64,000 bases of DNA from Spongospora subterranea f. sp. subterranea (taxonomy: Eukaryota; Endomyxa: Phytomyxea; Phytomyxea; Plasmodiophorida): contig JAUGWO010000013.1 in NCBI GenBank assembly GCA_049724395.1, positions 186,001 to 250,000 of the forward strand, written 5' to 3'. The translations under genes were made by a program, and so were the position numbers. Position 1 is the stretch's first letter; each line of letters begins with the position of its first letter. Below the pieces are notes generated by a model. It was not told the DNA's origin. It did not search any database and worked only from the letters and a program-made list of their open reading frames with translations. Below, piece after piece: positions 1 to 9,286 of this stretch.

Positions 1-540
1 GGTCGTCAACACAATCATGCCCAACTTACAGACAGCTCATCTCTCACTAACCAGACCATGTTTCGTCATTTCTCGCGCCGTCCATAAATTGAGAAATTTG
101 CTGTAGCTGCGCCAGTTTGCAGTTCGAAGCCAATGTGAACGCACCTGCCAGCGGAACTTCTCTTTTCGAGTTGAGTTGCTGGAGCCAACGTAGCTAAAAC
201 TTCTCCGGCTAATGGCGACTGCAGTCGCAACGGTAGGGACCGATTGGTGAGATTGGCGAAGCAATAGTTTGAGCCAATGTGATTTACAGGAAAGATCGGA
301 TTGGATAAATCACCTCCAGTGAAACAGATCCGAACAGTTAGTGGGGTGTATATATAGCCGGGCTGCACACCAGTACAGGCCAGTTACGGCAACAATGGTG
401 TTTGATATGGGGCTGCGCCCGACCGGGCCCGACGGTACCGGCCCCGGTCTCTGCCGTGTCCAATGGCATTTTTACGGGATCTGGTCCGATCAGAATCGAT
501 TTGATCTGGTCATTGTGGGACGAGAGGTGGGAACAACACC

Positions 541-1503
541 ATGATGGAACACGGGAGAGGTCCCGGACACATATCGCCATCACAGACCCCACTGGTTCTG
601 GGCATGTCGGCCGCCTCCGTATCACCATCGGTTGCCCATAGCAAACTGCACGCCTTGATCCAGGATCTGACAATCTCTGATAAACGCGAGGCGGCCCTGC
701 TGGCGCTGTCGAAGCAACGAGAAGAGTACCCGGATCTAGCGCCAATTTTATGGCATTCTGTTGGATCAATTGCCGCTCTATTACAGGAGATTGTCAGTGT
801 CTATCCTCTGCTTCAGAACGTATATTCGCTGACGCCAAAAGCTTCTAACCGGTGCTGTAATGCATTAGCTCTTTTACAATGTGTCGCTTCACATCCCGAC
901 ACAAGATCACATTTCTTAACAGCTCATATACCATTATTCCTCTACCCGTTCCTCAACACAACTCACGCCAAACGCCCTTTTGAATACCTTCGACTGACGT
1001 CATTAGGCGTGATTGGCGCCCTGGTGAAGATGGACGATGCCGACGTAATCAGTTTTCTTCTGCAAACTGAGATCATCCCATTGTGTTTACGGATTATGAA
1101 CACGGGCAGCGAGCTGCTGCGAACTGTCGCCACATTCATTGTGCAGAGAATCCTGTTGGATGAGTCCGGGCTGAGTTATATCTGTGCCACTCCAGATAGA
1201 TTCTACGCTGTAAGCGACGTTCTTCGTCTAATGATCGAGAGTCTCGTTAAGCATCCATCTGTTCGCCTGTTAAAACATATCGTTCATTGTTATCTTCGCC
1301 TTGCGGTCAATAGCAAGTACGTTCACCGAAGATGGTTCACTTTCATCGTAATCTGATTGTTGCTTTTGCTTAGAGCACGCGAAGCGCTTCGAGAATGTCT
1401 GCCCGCCAAGCTAAAAGATAACACGTTCGCCCAAGTTTTGAAGGACGAGACCGTTACCAAGCGCCATCTGGCCCAGCTCTTGCGCGATCTAACAGAACTG
1501 TAA
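541..1503 (+). CDS. CNOT9: CNOT9/RCD1 (CAF40) subunit of the CCR4-NOT complex
   Basis: Armadillo-repeat subunit of CCR4-NOT, the main cytoplasmic deadenylase. In this family CNOT9 binds NOT1 and docks W-containing partners. The protein follows the family from the [20 protein letters not shown] segment to the C-terminal [18 protein letters not shown] block. Two exons are seen: 541-1316 and 1374-1503. The 57-nt intron (1317-1373, GT..AG) sits exactly where the conserved N-S-K/A-R-E-A-L junction falls, and splicing restores a frame ending in TAA. Total length is about 300 residues, normal for the family. Candidate starts are the ATGs at 541, 544 and 604; conservation begins near residue 35, so the start is uncertain. 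The sequence upstream of 541 shows no convincing gene. Confidence 0.95.
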
Positions 1504-1654
1504 ATCTATTCCTTAGTTTTGATCCATTTCTTTGGATCACATATATTATATCCACCGGGATTGTGCTCCCGGTGTCTCGCTTTATTCTTGATAAATGCCC
1601 ATTCACTTAACCGGACTGTCGCAGTTCGTCTAAATGGAAAATACATGAAATAGT

Positions 1655-3325
1655 TTATCGTCCTGCCTGTGCCATCTCAAATGGCAGTGCTGGCCGTTTA
1701 AAATGTTTTGATTTTCGGAAATCAGCAAAGCTCAGCGACCTTATCAACGACCTTTCTAATTCTTTCGATAAGGGTTCTGTATCGGTCGACTTCCACGGTT
1801 TCTTTCGAGATGCCGACAAAATGATAACCGATTCCGATGAGTCGCTTCGTAATTTTCGGCGGCGTCTCACGTTAAAGGACCTGCAGGTGACGCGTTGATG
1901 GGTGACGATTGGATCGCAGATGACGGTATCGATCTTGAAGGCGGCCGAAAGCGCCCGGTCCTGACTATGCGTATCGCCGATCTCAGCGTACACGCTCGCC
2001 ATACAATGCAGCGTCTTCATCATGCACAACGAATACGAGGTCGAATTATCCGTCAGACATGATATTAGACTGAAGTCGACAATCAGAAATGGCAAAGACA
2101 ATCTGAACCCAAAAAATATTATCACCTGAGTGAAGTTTTCAACGAGCGCAATGCCTTCTGAGGACGTCGAACGTGAATATAAATTGATCCAAGAACAGTT
2201 AAATGATTACAGAATGGAGCTAGGACATAGGCGGCGCCAAAACGTACGAGATGTTCAGTGAAAAACTCTGCGAGTGCCTCCCCTTGTGATACTAACACCA
2301 TCGCCCAACATGTTGATGGCCGCGATCCTTTCCACAAATTCCTCGACTCCCAACACCGTTCAATCGCTTTCGCTGCCGACACTAACGGCTCTGGGGATAT
2401 CTCGTCCCGCAACTTCCTCCTGACGCTCTGAAGCAGGCGGACGCAGCGATCAGACGTGATCCCTTGGCATGGTTGGATGGCGTGAAGGCCCTCTAGCGCC
2501 AATAGGTGTCGCACGGCTGAGTCACTGCACTCTCCGATACAGGACAACAGCGGTTCGGGGGACGACATCGTCGAGAGCGGCGACGGCGGCCACGAACTGC
2601 TTCCGAGCTGGGGTCATATGGCTGTAAGATATCGACCAGGGATCAACACCCGATGCCAACGATTCACAAGCCCCATTCCCTAGTGAGATGGCGCCAGTTA
2701 TCAACTGGAGTGTCTCATGGGTGATTGGACCGGCCGACAATAGGATAGCCCGTTTTTGGGCCAACGTCAGCGTATCGGGAAGATGGGCGATGGCGTCAGC
2801 ACCGAGATGGCGACAAGTGAAATACTCGTAGAATAGGTCGGTGAAGGATATGGGAAGCATATCGGAGGTGATGACGATAAAGGAGACGTTTCTGGACGAT
2901 AATGCCTTCAGCAGATGATGCGCATGATCATGATCGTAATGGAAATTGTCCAATATCACTAGGGATTCATTGCTGAGTAGGGCGAGGAATTCGTCAATCA
3001 CGTTGTCGACCTGAGCTGTTTCACGTTTGTCGGCAAGTAGCGACTCCAATGATCGCAGAAAAGCAGCGTATTCATTGGAGAAATTTAAGCGGAAGGCGAC
3101 CGAGAATGTGCTCTGTGCGACAATAGATTCTGCCAGGTATGATTTCCCAGTCCCTGGTGCGCCCTGAATCAAAATCCGGGAGGATTTCCGTCGCTGCATT
3201 TCGCGTCGTCGAGAAATTTTGACATGACTCCCCGGATTGACTTTGCAGACAGCGCGAGGCGTCGCGGATTTCGGTGTTCTTCCACAGCCGATTATTACAC
3301 CCAATGCTGATTGCCAAAACCCCAT
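1655..3325 (-). CDS. P-loop ATPase (STAND/AAA-like) with C-terminal TPR-like repeats
   Basis: Not assigned to a named family. The N-terminal half has a clear Walker A (GAPGTGKS, about residues 55-62), a Walker B (SLVILDNF, about 121-128) and a sensor-like strand SFIVITSD. The C-terminal half has two helix pairs that read as TPRs (LGSIYIHVRRPQKALRSL and LHCMASVYAEIGDTHSQDRA) and then a basic, serine-rich tail. A 56-nt intron (2070-2125) joins the last exon in frame. Between ATPase and TPR parts the frame slips by one base at a C5 run (2557-2561 on the plus strand). Reading C4 there gives one continuous protein, so an assembly error is likely. Nucleotide-switch plus TPR is a signal-transduction ATPase layout; ORC-type or AfsR-like relatives remain possible. 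The start is uncertain. Confidence 0.6.
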
Positions 3326-4487
3326 CTGTGGTCACTGGTCCAGCGATGGGCACAGTCGACAGTTGAACCATGGGGGGTAGGCCGATGGGTGTCACTAGAG
3401 TCCACGGTGTGTATCTGACCGGTCACGTCAGTCAGTCACATAGGGTCATGGAGGGGACCCCTCATGGCGAACTCACTACTGTACACTGCCATGGACCGGC
3501 GCCATCATAACGATTTGGTCAATGGTTTCAATACCAATTTCTATTTGTGAATAGGAGAGATGAATGACGCTTTGGAACCCGACTGGAAGACTGCACCGCA
3601 TTAGATCTCTTCTCAACACCCAACGTTGATAATTAATCCCAATTCTCAACTCATACGGAATTTGTTGAACTATAATTCTAATGACTAACGGTATGTTTTA
3701 TGAGTCTTTTGAAAAGTACAGTAGTACTGTAAACGGAAGTTATTTTGAGTTCTATTGACGTTTGATCCGCTTGATTTTTGGCCAAAACCCCCATTCACAA
3801 AGGGATGGGCTCGAAAGCATCAGGTTACACATCCACCAGTGCACCTTCAACTCATTGATACCGGGAATGTATGCATTAGAATGCGACTTGTTCTGATTCT
3901 TGTGTGAGAGGTTGGTCAGCTCCTGCCCCACTTTTCTCCCTCGACATATTCTCCGCTTGACGATTGCTCGACTACAGATATGTCAACTGCAGCATGGAAG
4001 GGTGTGCGACATGGCGTCTGGACAATACTTGACAGCAGGTGTGCCTAATTTATATGGTGTTCGAAGGGTCATGCAGCGGAGAAACCAATGTCAAAACAAA
4101 TTCAGCCTTTTGCAACAAGGCGTGGGCAAATAACGGACAACGCGGAACACCTGATTTGATATGTGATCATTGTTCTGCTGCTTTTGTGATTACGTCAATA
4201 CGGTTATAAGAAAAACATTGATTGTTGGAACAACATTCAAATTTTTCCTGATTGGTGTTACCTCTTTGAGGTAAACAGTTATGTTCAGGTATTCTGAATC
4301 CAACGGTTGAAATACGGCACCAACATCGTTGATGTATGAAGCGAAAGCAATAAACAAATGGCAATGTACGAACGGATACTCTTTTCATTCTTCACCAATT
4401 TGCTGTAGATAAATCTGGTTTTACAAATAAAAATAATAAATTTACTGGCGGAATATCAGGTCAAAGAAGATATTGTTATCTGAAGAG
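3326..4487. other. Intergenic stretch, no supported gene
   Basis: Only short ORFs without recognisable motifs occur (for example a 77-codon plus ORF at 3900-4133). Base composition turns AT-rich after 3500. No RNA gene or repeat was recognised. Confidence 0.5.
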
Positions 4488-5232
4488 TTACGTGAACAGT
4501 TCTGGGTTCGTCCAGTCTTGATCAACACTAGCAAGATGCTCTTCGATATCTGCAACAAGCTTGCAGCGCGACGGGGTCTGATAAAAGTCGCGAACATCGT
4601 CAAACACACGATCGGAATCGGCGACTTGAATGGAAACGGGACAATCACATACGGAAGCCTTGACAGACGAATACTGGTACGCCTGAAGCCAAGTCAATTC
4701 AAGAACGACATGAAGATTAAGTCGAACTAACAAGAAGAGCGGGCTTGTTAAGATTTTCATGATGAATCGCAAAACTATCGATCTGTGATGCACTTTCAGC
4801 ACGATAATAAAAACAATGCTGATGAGTACCATGATGAGAACAACTTCAGAGGAGTGTTCTTTGATTACGCTAGCCAATGATTTGGCATTAGCTCCTATAG
4901 ATATATCGTCATAGAGCTCATTTCCTTCGTAAACGCCCAGGATTTCGACATTCCTATTTTGGCATTCTTGTGAGATCTGATAACACAGCAATCTATCAAG
5001 AGCGTCAAAATCGAGCAAGAAGATGACAAACCAGCTCAAATCCAATCGATAATAACGGCTCAGGAGGATATGAATGAGCCAACGGGAAGCAATCTGTAAT
5101 GGTTGTACCCGATTTATCATGCTTCCCGGCTAAAAGGCCAAGAACAGGTCGCTTGGCGTGTTTTAGCGCATGGGCCATCATCATACGATATGGTCGTCCA
5201 TCCATATCCACCGTATTCCCGGTCATTGTCAA
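4488..5232 (-). CDS. EMC8: ER membrane protein complex subunit 8/9 (EMC8/EMC9, UPF0172)
   Basis: Cytosolic MPN-like subunit of the EMC, which inserts tail-anchored and polytopic proteins into the ER membrane. Family landmarks in order: HALKHAKRPVLGLLAG, TITDCFPLAHS, VEILGVYEGNE, SEVVLIM and the C-terminal VDQDWTNPELF. Four exons fit exactly: 5232-5032, 4976-4830, 4782-4732 and 4682-4488. The introns are 55, 47 and 49 nt, all phase 0 and all GT..AG. They give 197 residues and a TAA stop, close to the usual ~200. As in the family, the JAMM zinc-binding residues of active MPN proteases are not evident. The first ATG (5232) or the MDG start a few codons later are both possible. It lies downstream of the transporter gene on the same strand, about 120 bp away. 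Confidence 0.93.
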
Positions 5233-5355
5233 TCCAATTGACGCTGGTCGACGACGTTTTGACCAAGGACCTTGTCCGTGCCAGAGGCCGCGTACTGTAT
5301 AGTAAAAAACACGAAACTTTCTGTTTGGATATTATGAATCAGGCGATTGAGAATG

Positions 5356-6682
5356 TCATGAATGCGTTTTAATCAATGGTTTGGCGCTTCTAAGATCGGA
5401 CAGTTTGACGCTAACTGGTTCAGCTGCAGAATTACCGGCAGTTTGATACATATACAAGGAGACGGAGACCATGACGATGGCCAAGAGTAAGGTGGCGCGC
5501 AAAGGTACCCCGAATAGTATGTGCTGAGCGACGGCAATCACCACCATCTCAGCAAAGTTGGCATACTCTTTGATCAGAACGTCGAGATGTCGCAACAACA
5601 ATGATGTGCACACGCCTCCGAGACCAGCGGCAATGATGATGGGAACCACGTTCAGATCAAAATTTCTAAACAGTGTTCCTGATGCGATCAGATCTGGGCG
5701 AAAGCATATAACGGCAACAAGGTTGAACACAATCGACCAGAAATAAAGAAAAATGTTCTTGAGCCACATGCCCATTTCGCCTACAGAGTGGTCTTTTTTC
5801 TGTAGAAGCCACTGAAAGTAGACACTTCCAAAACTGGAACAAATTCCCTGTATGGCCATCATAATAATTGCCACCGGGCTGCTGTCCAACGCGAAGGTAT
5901 CACTTTGTTCAACCACGCAGGCGAATAGCAGCAGGAGCAACGCTAGCCATTGTCGAACGCTCAGCAGCCTCTTGAAAAAGTATTGAAGTAAGACTCCCGA
6001 AAAAATTATACGAGAGTTGACCAAAACACGATATGTAGCTGGGTCCATTAGCCGAAGATTAACAAACGCTAAACCTGAGATAGAGAAGTAAACTCGAAAC
6101 CTGATTTTGATCAGCCAATAGCAAACTACCATTATAAAGCACATAGATTGCGGCGGGAACGATAAGGAACAACCCATTCCGAAAATCTGCAATAATTAGA
6201 CCCTTTCTCTCTACCAAACTTCCTGATGCTTCTTGTGACCTATTAGCAGGAAATTATTAGGCCGTGTCACTAAAGCATTTTCTAGTTTTACGTAAACAAG
6301 TAGACACCCAGAGCAACAATTAGCTTGAACGTCTCAATCGATAAAGTAACAGCTAGAATCTATATCAAATCCATCAGAAATATAAACTCTTCAATACGAT
6401 ACGCAAATAAGAATTGTATTGGGAAACTACCTAAGGAACAACGATCGAGAAAAACAAAGCCATTTGTTCAGAAAACAACAACAATCGGCTGATATGGTAG
6501 CGACAAACCTCGTAGGAATATTTCCCTTCGGTGAGCGAACCAGGATCACCTTTGCCCACCGACGCCTTGATCAGCAGCGCTTGTGCCGACCATAACGTGA
6601 TGTACGCTATGACATAGGCGATGCGTCTATCTTGTAATCCTCGCAATATTCGTTTGAGTTTGACGCCTTCATGACTGATCAT
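5356..6682 (-). CDS. Nucleotide-sugar transporter, SLC35A (CMP-sialate/UDP-sugar) family
   Basis: Multi-pass Golgi/ER antiporter that exchanges a nucleotide sugar for the nucleoside monophosphate. Recognisable blocks are VTLSIETFKLIVALGVYLFT (exon near 6290-6352), VPAAIYVLYNGLAFVNLRLM and then MDPATYRVLVNSRIIFSGVL, AIQGICSSFGSVYFQWLLQK and a C-terminal helix before a short tail. The VLYN-GLAFVN junction spans a clean 55-nt intron (6075-6129). Exon 1 starts with ATG at 6682 and ends near TEGKYSYEV at about 6508. The substrate cannot be read from sequence. Introns between 6190 and 6510 are only partly resolved. A degraded inverted copy of exon 1 and its upstream region lies just beyond the start. 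Confidence 0.85.
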
Positions 6683-7023
6683 GAAGTCGACCTCTTTGCC
6701 AACCTATATCAATAAAGGGGGAATTAAACTTACAAGGTTCGGCCTGATATTATCTGCGGCCATTAATATGTCCTCCGAGACCACCTGTGGTTTAGTTTGT
6801 CGTCTACAGTACTTACGCTACTGGTGTACTGTGAGGCCGAACCTTGTACGTGTTAGGTTGGAAAAGAGGTCGACTTCATGATAAGTCATGAAGGCGCTAA
6901 ACGCAAATCGAATATTACGAGGATTACAACATAGGCGCATCGGCTATGTCATAGCGTATATCACGTTATGGTCGGCACAAGCGCTGCTGATGAAGGCGTC
7001 GGTGGGCAAAAGGCGATCCTGGT
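6539..7023. repeat. Inverted duplication of transporter exon 1 and its 5' flank
   Basis: Arms 6539-6745 and 6834-7023 are reverse complements with scattered mismatches, separated by 88 nt. The left arm contains the transporter start codon and exon 1 plus about 60 bp of upstream sequence. The right arm copies all of it in the opposite direction: the GAGGTCGACTTCATGAT start region is recognisable at 6866-6882, and GTCGGCACAAGCGCTGCTGA at 6971-6990. The right copy has lost its frame within 20 codons and is a dead partial copy. The spacer shows no gene. Confidence 0.9.
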
Positions 7024-7084
7024 AATTCCGTGACTGCCAAACGAACTCTTAAGAAATCCAACAAAATAGAACCACAAGAGGTTT

Positions 7085-7309
7085 TTGGGGTTTCGTATCA
7101 CAGAATCTACCGAAGCCCGATTTGTTCTTGAAGCCAGCAGGCGAAATGATCTGCTTGCCGAGCAAAACCGCATCGCGATCTTTGCCATTGACATGATTGC
7201 GATGGATGAAACAGGAAAGCGTTTCTTCCAGATAAAACGTCAATCAGAGATGGCGAAGCTTGTCACAGAGGCAGAAGAATCAGGTGTCTTTTTCCACGAT
7301 GCTGCCTAG
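7085..7309 (+). pseudogene. Harbinger ORF1-type Myb/NAM-associated protein, C-terminal fragment
   Basis: The open stretch encodes a C-terminal segment with LLAEQNRIAIFAIDMIAMDE followed by KRFFQIKRQSEMAKL. This resembles the charged helical C-terminus of NAM-associated/Myb-like proteins carried by PIF/Harbinger elements. No initiator or DNA-binding domain is present here; an N-terminal part of the same family occurs at 35467-35898. Assignment rests mainly on pairing with the convergent transposase fragment. Confidence 0.5.
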
Positions 7310-7332
7310 GTGTATTAATAAATTGTCCAATA

Positions 7333-7769
7333 TTTGTTTCAATGGTGGGCTGAAGTATGCCAGTTGTGTTCAATGAGATCTGATTGCCTTTGAAAATATG
7401 TTGTTTTGTCACGAGCTTCGTGCATTGAACTGATGATGGCGGTCAACGACCTAGGGTGAAGTTCAATATCTGTAGGCTCTTCAATGGTAATCAAGTAGTC
7501 AGGCTGCTTGTTGATGGTGACGAACACGATTGCGAGTTCCTGCAGCACCGATATCGTCATCGCAATCTAAACAAGATTCTTCGTTTCCCCTGTCGTCTTC
7601 GACTATCATATTGTGAAGAATAATGCATGCAGTCATGATAGCGTTCAGTTTCTTAGTGCTCCAACCTCAACCCGGGTTCCTGACAGTGGCAAAACGGGCC
7701 TGCCGAACGCCGAATGCCCTCTCGACATCTTTTCTGCAAGATTCTTGCAGCATGGCAAGAACCTTTCGT
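7333..7769 (-). pseudogene. PIF/Harbinger transposase, C-terminal fragment, broken
   Basis: Reads MLQESCRKDVERAFG, then QARFATVRNPG, then LNAIMTACIILHNMIVEDD, and finally FQRQSDLIEHNW. These are the conserved C-terminal blocks of the Harbinger DDE nuclease (CRKDVERAFG..ARF, and CIILHNMI with the following acidic residues). An in-frame TGA interrupts it after the NPG and a frame change follows the acidic segment near 7560, so it is inactive. The N-terminal catalytic part is missing. Confidence 0.8.
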
Positions 7770-7846
7770 CAGTTGCCGGATTTTGGGTTTTGCAGTTGTC
7801 TAGCCGGTATCTCAACTGGCGATCTGACCATACATGATGGGGTCAA
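7770..7846 (+). repeat. Displaced copy of the start region of the PA-7TM gene (source 16820-16896)
   Basis: A 77-bp segment matches 16820-16896 in the same orientation at about 74 of 77 positions. In the source it encodes the signal peptide and first mature residues (CLAGISTGDLTIHDGVN) of the PA-domain seven-helix gene. Here it sits immediately next to the Harbinger transposase relic and has no gene around it. Confidence 0.9.
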
Positions 7847-8800
7847 AAGCTTGTGAGTTTATTTGTGTTTTGTACGGGACGTTACCGAGAAGTAGTATGT
7901 TAAGGTGGAGTGTGAAACGTTTTTACTGAGGAATTTGTCTGGTTTTATTGCGCACATGTTTCACTCATGAGTCATGTATCATGAGTTCGTAACGTGTTCT
8001 GCCAAGCCCCATCAGTGATGTGGTAGGATGGATAAAGTCAAGGCAAACCGCAACCCAGTTGGCATGGCCGACGCGCAAGACAAGACAAGGATCAGGTGCA
8101 ACTTCCGTTCAACCCCAGCGCAAATCGAATGGCATTTGGTAAGCCAAGAGTTTCTACGCAGGTTTAAGAGCCAATCCATCCAGAGTTGAAGTACGAGTCG
8201 TAGACCTGAACTCTTCAAAACAGGCTTCGAGCTAAGGGAATATTGACAGTTGAACAGACGCTAGAAATCATGTGCTAAACTTTATTTTCTGCTAAAGAAA
8301 GACACAACGTTTCTCCGATTTACAAAGTCAATTTCCGAACTCCAGGCCCAGGATTTCGTCCCTCGCAATTGCCATGGAATCTTCGTTGTCGAGAACTGTA
8401 TTGACACCGGGGGTTCACCCGTCCAAAATCAAGATGGAACGAACCATCAGACGACGACAGCGACGTTCGTCAGAAACGGCTCAGAAACGCGCACCAAAGC
8501 AAGCGAGCCGCTTTCTGACAAACGTGTTGAACGCGTTTATCGTCGTCTGCATCTTGAATATGGGCAGGCTCCTGGGGCCAGTCCAGTTCTCGACAACGAC
8601 CGCGCCAAATTCCTTGATGAACTCATCGGAAAATTCTATGACAATTGCCAGGCACGAAGCCCCTGGTTCTGGAGCTCGGGAATAGACTTTGATAAAACGG
8701 AGAAATGTTTTGTCTTTTCCCAAAGAGTTCTCCAGCATAATTTGATTTAAACACATTGTTTCCAGCGCCTACTCGAAACAGTGATACTCCCTTGTCGCGA
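7847..8800. other. Intergenic stretch with one unassigned minus ORF (8481-8756)
   Basis: The minus ORF at 8481-8756 (91 codons, containing EFSDEFIKEFGAVVVENWTG) shows no family I recognise. It continues open upstream on the minus strand only after a stop. No other coding or RNA feature was supported. Confidence 0.3.
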
Positions 8801-8808
8801 TCATTGTC

Positions 8809-9278
8809 CTAGACGCCCCAGCCCGTCCTAATCAGTGGATTCCGTCGCAACTGAAATAACGGTATTATCTGTTTGGTGAATGTGGGCTCGCTGATCATTA
8901 CCGGATTCCTCATAAACTGTTCGTTCAAACGAGAGTCTATGATGTCGGTGCCAATGGTGTTCGTGTAATCGATCTGATGTGTTTTCGTCATGAGCATTCA
9001 CCTCACAAAATATCATCTTGAAACACAGTTTGCAGTGGCCAGAATTGGGTTTGGTGCATGGTGGTCATCCTCCCTGGCCTTGAGATGGTATATCGAATAG
9101 CGGCGGGGTCTTTCCAACAATTAAAACCCCTCCGCAATCGCTCCGAATCGTGAGCCGTCAATTGACGAATGAGCGATTCTGTCTGGTCTTCAACAGGATA
9201 ACAAAAGGTTGGGTCCGTCAATATCCCGTCACTGATTAGCACATCATGATCTGGCAATTGGTCACAATACGTCGTCAT
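8809..9278 (-). CDS. Putative two-exon protein of unknown function
   Basis: The first open segment (9278-9003) begins at an ATG (TTYCDQLPDHDVLISDGIL) only 8 bp from the divergent start of the RND gene. A second open segment (8997-8809) contains NTIGTDIIDSRLNEQFMRNP. I could not find a splice pair that joins them cleanly, and no domain is recognised. It may be one gene with a small intron near 9000, or two chance ORFs. Low confidence. Confidence 0.3.
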
Positions 9279-9286
9279 TGTGATCA

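Larger units (their letters stand above)
7040..7769. mobile_element. PIF/Harbinger DNA transposon relic (3' parts of both ORFs, convergent)
   Basis: The 3' halves of the two usual PIF/Harbinger genes face each other. On the plus strand (to 7309) is the C-terminal part of the Myb/NAM-like ORF1; on the minus strand (7333-7769) is the C-terminal part of the transposase. They end about 25 bp apart, which is typical of the family. Neither 5' half nor any terminal inverted repeat was found. On the left the relic starts near the end of the inverted transporter copy; on the right it abuts a stray 77-bp copy of a receptor exon. Confidence 0.75.

Noticed and set aside
3900-4133. 77-codon plus ORF as a small secreted protein
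   Set aside because: No signal peptide, conserved motif or splice context; length is expected by chance.
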